From: Sulfurovum sp. NBC37-1
GTDB lineage: Bacteria > Campylobacterota > Campylobacteria > Campylobacterales > Sulfurovaceae
Assembly: GCF_000010345.1 (NCBI RefSeq)
Contig: NC_009663.1
Span: 2,232,001 to 2,296,000 of the forward strand
Direction of reading: 5' to 3'
DNA length: 64,000 nt
The position numbers were made by a program, and so were the translations under genes. Below, in pieces: positions 45,450-54,678 of this stretch. Positions within the stretch are counted from its first letter, which is position 1, and each line of letters begins with the position of its first letter. The notes beneath the pieces are model-generated. The model was not told the origin of the DNA. It saw only the letters and a list, made by a program, of their open reading frames with translations, and did not search any database.

Positions 45450-45588
45450 GAAGGTTCCTTTCAATTAGATTAGATTCTCATTCTACTCTTTCTTATTTTA
45501 CACTATGCTTTTATGGCACGACTTGGCTTTGGCATATATTTATCCAAATCAGTGGTATAATAAAACATTTCAGAAACAAGGCTAAATA

Positions 45589-48500
45589 ATGAGCAGTGAG
45601 ATAGTAGGGCAATTTTTATTGTTGTTGGCACTGCTTTTCGGACTGACCTATATTTTGGCCGGTTTTATGGAACGTTTGCGGATCCCGGGTATATTGGCTG
45701 CACTTTTTGTCGCCATGGGTGCACACTATACCCCGATCGGTGATTTGCTTTCCCATGGTATCTTCAATGAGATCTTTACCCTGCTTGCCGAACTGGGCGT
45801 ACTTTTTTTGCTTTTCTTTATCGGTCTGCAGATCGATATGCAGGAGATGCGTTCGCAAAGTAAAAACATCATAATAGCCACGGTATTGAACACCATCATC
45901 CCTTTTGGACTGGGTATAGCAGTGATGCGCTACCTGGGGTATGACTGGATGGTATCTTTTGTGGTGGGATTGACCCGTATGCCCACAGCCGAAGCGGTGA
46001 TAGTACCCATACTGGATGAATTCAATCTTATCAGAACCAAGGTTGGCAACTATATTGTAGGTGCGGGTGTCCTTGATGATGTGATAGAAGTCTTCCTTAT
46101 CGCTTTTGTTTCTCTGTGGATTGGCGATAAAAGCGGGTTGGTCCCAAATGATTCCACTGCGATAATCGACCTTGTACTCAATATTATCATCTTTATTGCT
46201 GCTGCCTGGGTGGTACACAAATGGATCCTTCTTCCTCTCTCTCATTGGTTAAAGATACGGGTTGCCAATCTCATTTTATTAATGATCATCGTTCTTTTTG
46301 TTTTTGGTGGGTTTGCAGAACGAACGGATCTTGGTCTGGTTGTAGGTGCCATTGTGGCAGGTATGCTCATGCGTCCGGTCTTTACTATGGCAGGGGATGT
46401 AGGCATTCAGGCCACCAAGGCAGTGCGAGCCGTGAGCTACGGCTTTTTTGGCATTGTCTTTTTCTTATGGATAGGTATGAGTGTTGATCTCAGCGGTATG
46501 ATTAAAGCACCTGAACTTGCAATCCTGCTCTTTCTGGCTGCCTTCGTAGGTAAGATCATCGGTATTTTTCTCATGGTCCCCATGGGACAGCTTAACAGCA
46601 AAGAAGCATGGACGATCGGTATCGGACTGAACGCCCGGCTTACTACCGAGATCATCGTGGCAAAACTTTTACTCGATGCACAGTTGATAGACATCCAGCT
46701 CTTTACTGCACTGGTAGCGGCTTCTTCTGTCTCTACGATCGTAGTACCGCTTCTTTTCTCTCTGTTGGTTTCGTTCTGGAAAGAAACGCTGATGCAGTCT
46801 GCTGTATCCAAAACAAAAAAGAAAAAAATAGAAAAACCTGAAAAAGAACAAATACCGTGGTATGCCCAAAAGTTCGACACGGTATACAAGACCCTGGGTA
46901 CTGATCCGCAAAAAGGTCTAAGCAAAGATGAAATAGTTCAGCGTCAGGCACACTATGGTCCAAACCGTATCCGTTCAGTACACAAAGAAAAATGGTACTG
47001 GATACTCTTCAGACAGTTTACGGATGTTCTGATCATCATCCTGCTTATTGCCGCGGCAATTTCCTTTGCCATAGGAGAAGTAGGTGATGCCGTCACTATC
47101 ATGATCATTGTTATTTTGAATGGTATTCTCGGATTCATACAGGAGTATAAAGCTGAAAAAGCCATAGAAGCACTCCAAAAAATGCTTTCCCTGCGCTGTA
47201 AGGTTTTGAGAGACGGAGAGAAAAAGGAGATCGATTCAACCAAACTGGTCCCCGGTGATATCGTTTTTCTCGAAATCGGAGATAAAATACCGGCAGATCT
47301 CCGGCTCATTGAGGCAGTCAACCTCAAAGTAGACGAGTCCGCGCTGACCGGAGAGTCCGTTGCTTCTTTGAAAAACACAAAAGCTGTACCTCAAAAGAGT
47401 GCATTGGGGGAACGGAGCTCCATGGCATGGATGGGCACCAATGTGGTCAATGGCTATGCCAAAGGCATCGTCGTTGCTACGGGTATGCAAACTGAATTCG
47501 GGAAGATCGCAAAAATGACCAGTGAGGTGGGCAGCACACAGACACCTTTACAGAAAAAACTGGCGGTTTTGGGTAAAAAACTCGGGATCTTCTCTGTTGC
47601 CATCGCAGCGTTTGTCGCCATCATCGGATACCTTCTGGGCAAAGATATGATGGAAATGTTTCTGACGGGCATCTCTCTCGCCGTAGCGGTCGTACCTGAA
47701 GGTCTGCCGGCAGTTGTGACCATTACACTGGCACTCGGTGTCAAAGCGATGGTCCGCCAAAAAGCCCTGCTTCGCCGTTTGCAGGCAGCTGAAGCACTGG
47801 GTAGTGCCAACGTCATCTGTACTGATAAAACAGGCACACTCACACAAAACCAGATGACCGTACAAAAAGTATGGCTTTTTAGCGGTGAAATAGATGTAAC
47901 AGGAAGCGGATATGATCCAAAAGGCCACTTTGAAAAAGATAAGAAAAAGGTGGATTACAAAAAGAGACAGGATCTGATTGAACTGCTCAAAACCGGGCTT
48001 GTCTGTACCCATGCCGGGCTGACCAAGGAAAAGGATGAATGGAAGATCACCGGTGAACCCACAGAAGCATCATTGATCGTTGCAGCCTATAAAGCCTGGC
48101 TGACGCCGGAAGTGGACGAAAAGATCACCACAGAGTTCTCTTTCAATTCTCAGAGAAAACGCATGAGTGTCATCGTTCAGGAAAAAGGCAAAAATATCGC
48201 CTATATCAAAGGAGCACCCGAAGTACTCCTGGAACGTTCAAACTACTATTTCGACGGGGAAAAAGTACAAGCGCTTGATGCACAGAAGAAAAAAGCCTTC
48301 GAGGATGCCTACAGCCAACTGGCACGAAACGGCCTGCGTACACTCGCACTGGCAAAACGTGTATTGCCTAAAGGGATCAAACTCGATGCCGATGCGGTGG
48401 AGAACGATTTGGTTCTCCTGGGAGTCGTCGGCATCATCGATCCGCCAAGACCCGAAGTACATCATGCCATACAAACAGCCAGAACGGCAGGTATCAATGT

Positions 48501-49557
48501 AGTGATGATCACCGGAGATGCACCACTTACTGCCATGGCGATCGCAAAAGAGGTAGGTTTGGATGCCAAGCATGGTATTACAGGCAGCCAACTGGATACG
48601 CTTGATGATGACGCTTTGAAAAATGCGATACATGAAGGAGCGATTTTTGCCAGAACTACCCCGGCAGACAAAATACGAATTGTCAAAATACTGCAGGATG
48701 AAGGCCTGGTTACGGCCATGACCGGTGACGGGGTCAATGATGCACCCGCACTTAAAAAAGCCGATATCGGTATTGCCATGGGAATGAGAGGAACAGATGT
48801 CGCCAAAGGTGCAGCAGACATGATACTGCTTGATGACAATTTCGCCTCCATCATCAATGCAGTCAGAGAAGGACGCAGGCAATATGATAACATCAAGAAA
48901 TTTGTCACCTATCTGCTCTCATCGAATATCGGAGAGGTCATAGCGATCTTTGTCAATATCCTTCTGGGAGGACCGCTGATCCTCCTGCCTGTGCAGATCT
49001 TATGGATGAACCTGGTCACGGACGGGATGACCGCTGTGGCATTGGGCATGGAAAAAGCTGAAAAAGGTACCATGCATCGTCTGCCAAGGGCCAGCAGTGA
49101 ATCTTTCCTCCAATACAGAGGAATTCTCATGATCATACTGTTGGGCGGATATATCGGTGGTGCTACACTATGGATATTCCATCATTATCTCAGTTCCGGC
49201 CTGCCTGAAGCACAGGCCATCGGGCTGGCACAGACCGCTGCTTTCACAGCTATCATCATTTTGGAGAAAATGAATGTATTCAACTACCGTTCTCTGCATG
49301 CCCCTATCTACACTATGGGCTTTTTCAGCAATATCTGGCTGATCGCTGCATGGCTGGTGACCGTTTCTTTGCAGGTAGCAGCCGTTTATGTACCATTTCT
49401 GCAGGATGCCCTGCATACCGTTCCGCTTGGCTGGAAAGACTGGCTTCTGATCTTTGAGATCTCCCTGCCGATCTTTGTCGTGACCGAACTTTACAAAACA
49501 GTAGAATGGTTCTTGTTAAAATCCAAAAACGCACATACAGAGAAAGAAGGAGCCTGA
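45589..49557 (+). CDS. Fusion: CPA2 cation/proton antiporter + P-type Ca2+-ATPase
   Basis: 1322 residues in one uninterrupted frame. Residues 1-405 are a Kef/CPA2-type antiporter with about 12 helices, including the TM4/TM5 motifs TRMPTAEAV and GVLDDV (D163, D164). After a Lys-rich linker (408-422), residues 425-1310 form a P2A ATPase: TGES 587-590, PEGLP 703-707, phosphorylated D746 in CTDKTGT, KGAPE 874-878 and TGDGVND 1045-1051. SERCA-type Ca2+ ligands are all present: E704, N1113, E1116, N1141, T1144, D1145 and E1226. A TATAAT box is at 45556-45561. It probably exports Ca2+, perhaps with H+ exchange coupled in the same protein. Confidence 0.9.
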   Translation: MSSEIVGQFLLLLALLFGLTYILAGFMERLRIPGILAALFVAMGAHYTPIGDLLSHGIFNEIFTLLAELGVLFLLFFIGLQIDMQEMRSQSKNIIIATVLNTIIPFGLGIAVMRYLGYDWMVSFVVGLTRMPTAEAVIVPILDEFNLIRTKVGNYIVGAGVLDDVIEVFLIAFVSLWIGDKSGLVPNDSTAIIDLVLNIIIFIAAAWVVHKWILLPLSHWLKIRVANLILLMIIVLFVFGGFAERTDLGLVVGAIVAGMLMRPVFTMAGDVGIQATKAVRAVSYGFFGIVFFLWIGMSVDLSGMIKAPELAILLFLAAFVGKIIGIFLMVPMGQLNSKEAWTIGIGLNARLTTEIIVAKLLLDAQLIDIQLFTALVAASSVSTIVVPLLFSLLVSFWKETLMQSAVSKTKKKKIEKPEKEQIPWYAQKFDTVYKTLGTDPQKGLSKDEIVQRQAHYGPNRIRSVHKEKWYWILFRQFTDVLIIILLIAAAISFAIGEVGDAVTIMIIVILNGILGFIQEYKAEKAIEALQKMLSLRCKVLRDGEKKEIDSTKLVPGDIVFLEIGDKIPADLRLIEAVNLKVDESALTGESVASLKNTKAVPQKSALGERSSMAWMGTNVVNGYAKGIVVATGMQTEFGKIAKMTSEVGSTQTPLQKKLAVLGKKLGIFSVAIAAFVAIIGYLLGKDMMEMFLTGISLAVAVVPEGLPAVVTITLALGVKAMVRQKALLRRLQAAEALGSANVICTDKTGTLTQNQMTVQKVWLFSGEIDVTGSGYDPKGHFEKDKKKVDYKKRQDLIELLKTGLVCTHAGLTKEKDEWKITGEPTEASLIVAAYKAWLTPEVDEKITTEFSFNSQRKRMSVIVQEKGKNIAYIKGAPEVLLERSNYYFDGEKVQALDAQKKKAFEDAYSQLARNGLRTLALAKRVLPKGIKLDADAVENDLVLLGVVGIIDPPRPEVHHAIQTARTAGINVVMITGDAPLTAMAIAKEVGLDAKHGITGSQLDTLDDDALKNAIHEGAIFARTTPADKIRIVKILQDEGLVTAMTGDGVNDAPALKKADIGIAMGMRGTDVAKGAADMILLDDNFASIINAVREGRRQYDNIKKFVTYLLSSNIGEVIAIFVNILLGGPLILLPVQILWMNLVTDGMTAVALGMEKAEKGTMHRLPRASSESFLQYRGILMIILLGGYIGGATLWIFHHYLSSGLPEAQAIGLAQTAAFTAIIILEKMNVFNYRSLHAPIYTMGFFSNIWLIAAWLVTVSLQVAAVYVPFLQDALHTVPLGWKDWLLIFEISLPIFVVTELYKTVEWFLLKSKNAHTEKEGA

Positions 49558-49560
49558 TCT

Positions 49561-50838
49561 ATGGACTACATACTGGTAAAATCTCTATTGATCGCAGTTT
49601 TGCTCGGCTTTGCCATAGGACTTCAGCGTACGATGTCCCATCTCTACAGTAACGATGTCGGATTCGCCGCAGGTTCACGTACATTTGCACTGATATCACT
49701 TCTGGGATTTATGTCAGGATGGATGTACCAATTTGCCCCTTCCCTTATAGTGGTCGTCTCTGCCTCTATAGCAGGTATCATCATACTTTCGTATTATATG
49801 AAGAACATCCATTACAAGAAAATGGGGATGACCTCCCAGATCGCCGCGATCATCACCTACTTGCTTGGGCTGATGACCTATTTCCATCTGGAGCAATATG
49901 CTATTTTCATCGGGGTTATGATGATCGTCCTGCTTGACATCAAACCAAGACTGCAGAGAATAGAAAAGAACATCACTCCCACAGATCTGAATGCCAGTAT
50001 CCTGCTACTTGCTATGACCTTTTTGATCCTTCCCATCCTGCCCGATGAGATGATCGGCCCCTATAAGCTCTTCAATCCCTACAAAACATGGCTCATGGCC
50101 GTTATCATTGCAGCGATCTCCTTTGTGGGCTACATTGCTATCAAGATCCTTGGGAACAAGCAGGGCGTACTGCTTACAGGGCTTTTCGGCGGGCTTATCT
50201 CTTCTACTGCTGTTTCAATCTCCCTCTCAAAGATGTATACAGCGCAAAAAGAGTATCTGAACAATTATGCGGCAGGTATTGCCATCGCCTGTACCCTGAT
50301 GTATCTGCGTGTACTTTTTGAAGCACTGGTAATTAATATGGAAGTTGCCTGGCATTTGCTCCTGCCTTACACTCTGGCTGCCTTGAGCGGTTTCGCCTAT
50401 GTCTATATCGTCTATAAACAGGCTACCCAAACAGCACCGGGTATACAGAACGAAATACTAAATAAGAATCCCCTGCAGCTCAGTGAAGCCATCAAATTCG
50501 GTATACTTTTCGGAGTCATCTATGGTGCCATTACCATAGTCAAACAAGGATATGGAGATATCGGTGTTTACATTGTCTCTTCCTTTTCGGGCATTACCGA
50601 TGTCGATGCCATTACCCTTTCACTCTCACAGCTTGAAGCCGACAATAAACTGCCTATACTGACTGCCGTCAACGGGATCATTATCGCTTCTGTCGTCAAC
50701 ACTTATGTCAAGCTGGGGATCGTTTTCTGGATGGGTGGCAGAAAGTTGGGCATCAGAGTATTATGGTTCGTCCTGATCACCACAGGCATGATAGGGGCAG
50801 GCGTCTGGATAAACATCCTCCTGCCGTTCATAACCTGA
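49561..50838 (+). CDS. MgtC/DUF4010-like membrane protein
   Basis: 425 residues, almost wholly hydrophobic. The N-terminal part has LLGFAIGLQRTMSH and SRTFALISLLGFMSG, as in MgtC/SapB proteins, and the C-terminal part (about 170-420) is a DUF4010-like domain (TGLFGGLISSTAVSISLS, SSFSGITDVDAITLSLSQL). The function of the family is unknown; MgtC-type proteins influence Mg2+ and membrane energetics. It begins 3 bases after the fusion gene, so the two are co-transcribed. Confidence 0.83.
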   Translation: MDYILVKSLLIAVLLGFAIGLQRTMSHLYSNDVGFAAGSRTFALISLLGFMSGWMYQFAPSLIVVVSASIAGIIILSYYMKNIHYKKMGMTSQIAAIITYLLGLMTYFHLEQYAIFIGVMMIVLLDIKPRLQRIEKNITPTDLNASILLLAMTFLILPILPDEMIGPYKLFNPYKTWLMAVIIAAISFVGYIAIKILGNKQGVLLTGLFGGLISSTAVSISLSKMYTAQKEYLNNYAAGIAIACTLMYLRVLFEALVINMEVAWHLLLPYTLAALSGFAYVYIVYKQATQTAPGIQNEILNKNPLQLSEAIKFGILFGVIYGAITIVKQGYGDIGVYIVSSFSGITDVDAITLSLSQLEADNKLPILTAVNGIIIASVVNTYVKLGIVFWMGGRKLGIRVLWFVLITTGMIGAGVWINILLPFIT

Positions 50839-50846
50839 CAAAAAGT

Positions 50847-52133
50847 TCAATGTGAACTGTTTTTCGGCTCGGAGGCCTCTTCCGCCTGTGTGACATACTT
50901 TTTGCGTATATCGAACTGCAAACTGGTCAGGTAACCGACCAGCACCACACTGACACCCGTAGCCACCAGAATGTTGTAATCAAAGGTCAGTTCGAGGGCA
51001 AGCACCACTGCTGTCAACGGCAGTTTCATCACCACCCCCATAAAGACCGCAGAACCCACTGCTGCAAAAAAGAATGGCTCAAAAGGAAAATGGGAATAAA
51101 AGGTAATGATCTCACCGTAACCGTATCCGACCAGTGCTCCAATGCTCATCAGCGGCAGGAAGAGCCCACCTACAGCATTGGCATATAAAGCGACCGTTGT
51201 CCCGATAATACGCAAAATGATAATCAGAAATATAAAATAGACTGAGATCGATTCCTTATTATTGATAAGGTGCATCACTATCTCTTTCCCCGAAAATCCT
51301 GCATGCGGTTCGATGAGCAGCACCGTTCCTACAACGCTGCCGCCTATCAGAGAGAACACCATATTTCTCATTGTACGGAACTTCTTAAAGATCTCAAGGT
51401 CTATGATATGCAGAAGTCGTTTTTTCATAAAAAGGTAGAGATAGACAAAGAATGTGATGAATGGGATGAAGATCAGGATCGGCATGACATAATAGTAATC
51501 AAATTCTTTGCCCAGGGAACTGTGAAATGAGATGGAGTCCAAAAATTTCACTGAGATTGAAAAAGCGACCACTGAACTCAGAATCACATATCCTATATAC
51601 TGTTTGATAAACTGGTAGGCGATATTCTCTATGGAAAAGACGATTCCCGTAAGCGGAGAAACGAAGATCGCGGCGATACCGCTGCTCGCTCCCACACTGA
51701 TCATCATCTTGACCAGCATTGTCGGAAGATTGAACAGACGGTGTATCTGATAGGCCACCATCGCTCCCATACCTGCAGACGGGCCCTCCGTACCCACGGC
51801 ATATCCACTGGAAACCGAAAGCGTGGATGCAATAACCTTGAGAAAAAGTGTTTTGACATTGATAATCAACTTGTTCTGACTCACAGAATCAGCGATCTCC
51901 GTCAAACCATATTCGCGGATGTAATTGTCTTTGGAGATCAAATAATTGACAATAAAGATCGCTACGGTCGGTACTACATAAAGATACCAGGTAGGTAATA
52001 CAGGGATCGTTTCAAAAGGGTCCCCCATGAACAGCAGCCGTGTTGTAAATGCAATCAGCATTTCATAAAAGGTAATGAAAAATCCACTGATAACACCCGT
52101 CAACAATGTTGCGATTATCAGTTTGGCAATCAT
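50847..52133 (-). CDS. ClC-family chloride channel/transporter
   Basis: 428 residues with about ten helices. The anion-gate motif is GTEGP (E116 keeps the gating Glu) instead of GREGP/GKEGP, and GGLFLPLMSIGALVG matches the GxFxP motif. The first selectivity motif GSGIP is not evident. There are no CBS domains. The protein may be a Cl- or F- transporter or channel. It ends 8 bp from the convergent MgtC-like gene. Confidence 0.87.
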   Translation of the reverse strand: MIAKLIIATLLTGVISGFFITFYEMLIAFTTRLLFMGDPFETIPVLPTWYLYVVPTVAIFIVNYLISKDNYIREYGLTEIADSVSQNKLIINVKTLFLKVIASTLSVSSGYAVGTEGPSAGMGAMVAYQIHRLFNLPTMLVKMMISVGASSGIAAIFVSPLTGIVFSIENIAYQFIKQYIGYVILSSVVAFSISVKFLDSISFHSSLGKEFDYYYVMPILIFIPFITFFVYLYLFMKKRLLHIIDLEIFKKFRTMRNMVFSLIGGSVVGTVLLIEPHAGFSGKEIVMHLINNKESISVYFIFLIIILRIIGTTVALYANAVGGLFLPLMSIGALVGYGYGEIITFYSHFPFEPFFFAAVGSAVFMGVVMKLPLTAVVLALELTFDYNILVATGVSVVLVGYLTSLQFDIRKKYVTQAEEASEPKNSSH

Positions 52134-52200
52134 GCTCTTACTCTATCCTCTTGTTCTGCATAGTTCATTATATACTTTTTTGAATAAAAAGCTCTCAAGT

Positions 52201-53055
52201 TCAGACATGAACCCGACCGAGATCAAGCAATACTCTGGTCCCTTCGCCTTTTTTCGATCTGATCTGTATCTCTATTTCTTCATCGTCACAGTAGGCTTTG
52301 ACCAGGGCCAAGCCGATCCCCTTACCTTCTTTTTTTCTGTCACTCTGATAGTAACGTTCATACACCTTCAGAAGTTCGGCCTCATCCATTCCCACACCTT
52401 CATCGCCGATCGTAAGCACATCTCCATCGAGTACCACAGAAATCAGGGATGTTTTATCCGAATACTTCATCGCATTCATCAGCAGATTATCTATCATCTT
52501 CTCAAAGCCAATCCTGTCGACCCTGATCATCATCTCATCGACATCAAGATGAAAACTGTTGCGTCCGAATGATTCAAATGCCTCTATGCGTTCATGAAGT
52601 AAATGATACAGATTCACGTCCTCTTTTTCTATAGGATGGATCTCTTTTTGAATACTGTAGACCAACTCTTCATACAGTCGTTCCAGTCTATCGGAGGATG
52701 CTTCAATACGCTCCAGTCGTTTGAGGGACCTCTCTTCCTTCTGTAAATGTTTTTTCAGCATAGATACATTGGCTTTAATAGTCGCGACAGGGATATTCAG
52801 TTCATGCAGTATCTCCGAACTTAGATGCGAAAGGTTGGCATCAAGTTCCGCTTTGGGTGCCAGAACATGAGAGGAGATAATATAGCCCCATCCCCCGGCA
52901 AGAATAAGCACAAGCAGTACCGCCATAAGAAAATTCACTTCGGAAAAACCCTCATTCTTTAAAAACCAATAGACAAAACTCAAAAGTATCGCCACACTGG
53001 AAAAATAGCCAAGAGCTGCAAGCAGAATCTGTTTTTTATGGTTCGATATCTTCAC
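52201..53055 (-). CDS. Sensor histidine kinase
   Basis: 284 residues. Two N-terminal transmembrane helices with almost no periplasmic loop (about 10-32 and 43-60) are followed by a phospho-accepting H84 (ILHELNIP) and a HATPase domain with N-box (NLLMNAMKYSD), GDEGVGMD and GKGIGLALVKAYC. With no sensory loop it may sense the membrane itself. It starts 6 bp after its response regulator. The signal is unknown. Confidence 0.9.
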   Translation of the reverse strand: MKISNHKKQILLAALGYFSSVAILLSFVYWFLKNEGFSEVNFLMAVLLVLILAGGWGYIISSHVLAPKAELDANLSHLSSEILHELNIPVATIKANVSMLKKHLQKEERSLKRLERIEASSDRLERLYEELVYSIQKEIHPIEKEDVNLYHLLHERIEAFESFGRNSFHLDVDEMMIRVDRIGFEKMIDNLLMNAMKYSDKTSLISVVLDGDVLTIGDEGVGMDEAELLKVYERYYQSDRKKEGKGIGLALVKAYCDDEEIEIQIRSKKGEGTRVLLDLGRVHV

Positions 53056-53061
53056 GTTTCC

Positions 53062-53712
53062 CTACTCTGCCCACCGGTAACCTACACCACGGATGTTGAC
53101 AATATTCTCGGGGAAATATTTTTTCAACTGCGTGATATAGACCCGAAGCGCACCGTCACTGGCACTCTGCCCCGCTGCCCAGAGTCTGCCCTTGATCTCA
53201 TCACTGCTGACCACTTCGCCTTTAGCCTGTATCAGCAGCAGCAGCAGTTCGATCGCTTTTTTTGTCACATCAAGTGTTTCCCCGTCCAGATAGAGTGTCT
53301 TGGCAGCCGTATCGAGACTGTATTCGCCTATAATTATTCGCTCCTGACGGATCTGACGACGCAGTACAGCCTGTATGCGAAGCATCAGTTCATCCAGGTC
53401 GATCGGCTTTTTCATATAGTCATCCGCCCCTTTTTCAAAGCCTTCCGAAAGAGAAGCTTTGTCCTCTCTGGATGTCAGGAAGATCGTCGGCGTGGTATCG
53501 CCGCTCTGACGCAGTTTCTGCAAGAGGTCAAAACCGTTCTCATAGGGAAGATTGACGTCGAAAAGATAAAGATCGAAGACCTGTTTGTAGCTCATCTCCA
53601 ATGCAGAATAAGGGTCCATGGCTGTCTCTACTGCATATCCCTCTTCTTCCAGAAAATCTTCCAGAGTCTCGTTAAAAAGCTGATCATCTTCCAGTACAAG
53701 TATACATACCAA
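53062..53712 (-). CDS. OmpR-family response regulator
   Basis: 216 residues from a TTG start at 53712, chosen because AAGGA lies 7 bases upstream and the receiver begins at once (VCILVLEDD). The receiver has acidic E8, D9, D10, phospho-acceptor D52 (LFDVNLPYENG) and the Lys in DYMKKPID. The C-terminal winged helix (about 125-216) ends VNIRGVGYRWAE. It acts with the kinase encoded just downstream. Its targets are not shown; the neighbouring transporters or the direct repeats near the nos genes are possibilities. Confidence 0.92.
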   Translation of the reverse strand: MVCILVLEDDQLFNETLEDFLEEEGYAVETAMDPYSALEMSYKQVFDLYLFDVNLPYENGFDLLQKLRQSGDTTPTIFLTSREDKASLSEGFEKGADDYMKKPIDLDELMLRIQAVLRRQIRQERIIIGEYSLDTAAKTLYLDGETLDVTKKAIELLLLLIQAKGEVVSSDEIKGRLWAAGQSASDGALRVYITQLKKYFPENIVNIRGVGYRWAE

Positions 53713-53784
53713 CTGTTTTTCCTTTATGTTTACAATGGTTTCTAAAAATATTTTCACCCGATACGACAAAGGAATACGCTACCC

Positions 53785-53886
53785 ATGGAATGGACGCTTG
53801 CGTTTGTGACTGCCAGAGTATTGGATGAAAAACACACCACACTTATGGATGATTATACCTCAAAACTGTATAATTTTGAACAATGA
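53785..53886 (+). CDS. Possible small ORF (33 codons)
   Basis: An ATG at 53785 opens 33 codons (MEWTLAFVTARVLDEKHTT, continuing) ending 19 bp before the next gene. AAGGA lies about 12 bases upstream, a little far. It fills the gap between the divergent regulator and the membrane protein gene. No family was recognised and it may not be translated. Confidence 0.3.
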   Translation: MEWTLAFVTARVLDEKHTTLMDDYTSKLYNFEQ

Positions 53887-53904
53887 AATACAGAAGGTAC
53901 ACTT

Positions 53905-54564
53905 TTGAAACAGAAACATTCATTTTTCAAACACAGTGAAGGCAAGATACTGATCATAGGACTGGGACTTTTAGGACTTTTTGTTTTGCTGATCTTCTTG
54001 AGTGCCCTCTTTTTTCCCCGGACCGTACAGCCTCTTTTAAGTATCACGGCAACCAATCTCATTTTTGGAAGAATGGCAGGCCTCTCCATAGGTATTTCAG
54101 CACAGATGGATACCCTATTATTGATATTCTTCAACTTTTTCATTGAGTCGATCATGGTCCTGATACTTTATCCCTTGTTTGTACAGAGCTGGAACAAACT
54201 TGAAATCATTACCTACAAACCCCTCCATAACTTTTTTGAACGTTCACAGAAAACAGTAAAGAAGTACCAGCCCTATATCAAAAAATACGGTATCCCCGGG
54301 CTGATAATCTTCGTGCTCAGCCCGATCGCCATGACGGGGCCGGTCGTAGGCAGTTTTATAGGTTATATCATCGGGTTCAGCCACCGTAAAACACTGACGA
54401 CCATTCTTTCGGCAACCCTTATAGCCATTATACTATGGGTCTACCTCATCGGTCATTTCAAAGATTTTCTTGTCACGTACAGTCATATCATCTCTATTGG
54501 GTTCCTGACAGTGGCTATTTTAATGGGAGTGTGGTATTTGATGAAGAGGTATGTGTTAAAATAG
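53905..54564 (+). CDS. Sm_multidrug_ex-like small membrane protein
   Basis: 219 residues from a TTG start at 53905 with AGAAGG upstream. Four to five hydrophobic segments occur; SPIAMTGPVVGSFIGYIIGFSH before the fourth is the glycine-rich family motif. It resembles the putative small multi-drug export protein family, whose function is unproven. Residues 65-85 might form an extra helix. The repeat at 54592 follows. Confidence 0.7.
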   Translation: MKQKHSFFKHSEGKILIIGLGLLGLFVLLIFLSALFFPRTVQPLLSITATNLIFGRMAGLSIGISAQMDTLLLIFFNFFIESIMVLILYPLFVQSWNKLEIITYKPLHNFFERSQKTVKKYQPYIKKYGIPGLIIFVLSPIAMTGPVVGSFIGYIIGFSHRKTLTTILSATLIAIILWVYLIGHFKDFLVTYSHIISIGFLTVAILMGVWYLMKRYVLK

Positions 54565-54591
54565 GTTCATGTAAATGCCGTCAGATTATAC

Positions 54592-54678
54592 CAGCCTACG
54601 CGGGTCGCTTTGCTCCACCACTTCGGTTCCGACACTAAAAACGTGAAGCAGTTCACGTTTTCTTAACGCGTCTCACAT
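54592..54678 (-). repeat. Structured repeat, copy 3
   Basis: Same layout as copy 2 with different stem sequences. Inner arms AACGTGAA/TTCACGTT with loop GCAG (plus strand). Outer arms pair fully only on the minus strand (GACGC with GTGTC, one G-U), where it directly follows the fabG stop. A GTGG/CCGC helix comes next. Ends TCTCACATAT, overlapping the fabG stop codon. Confidence 0.7.
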
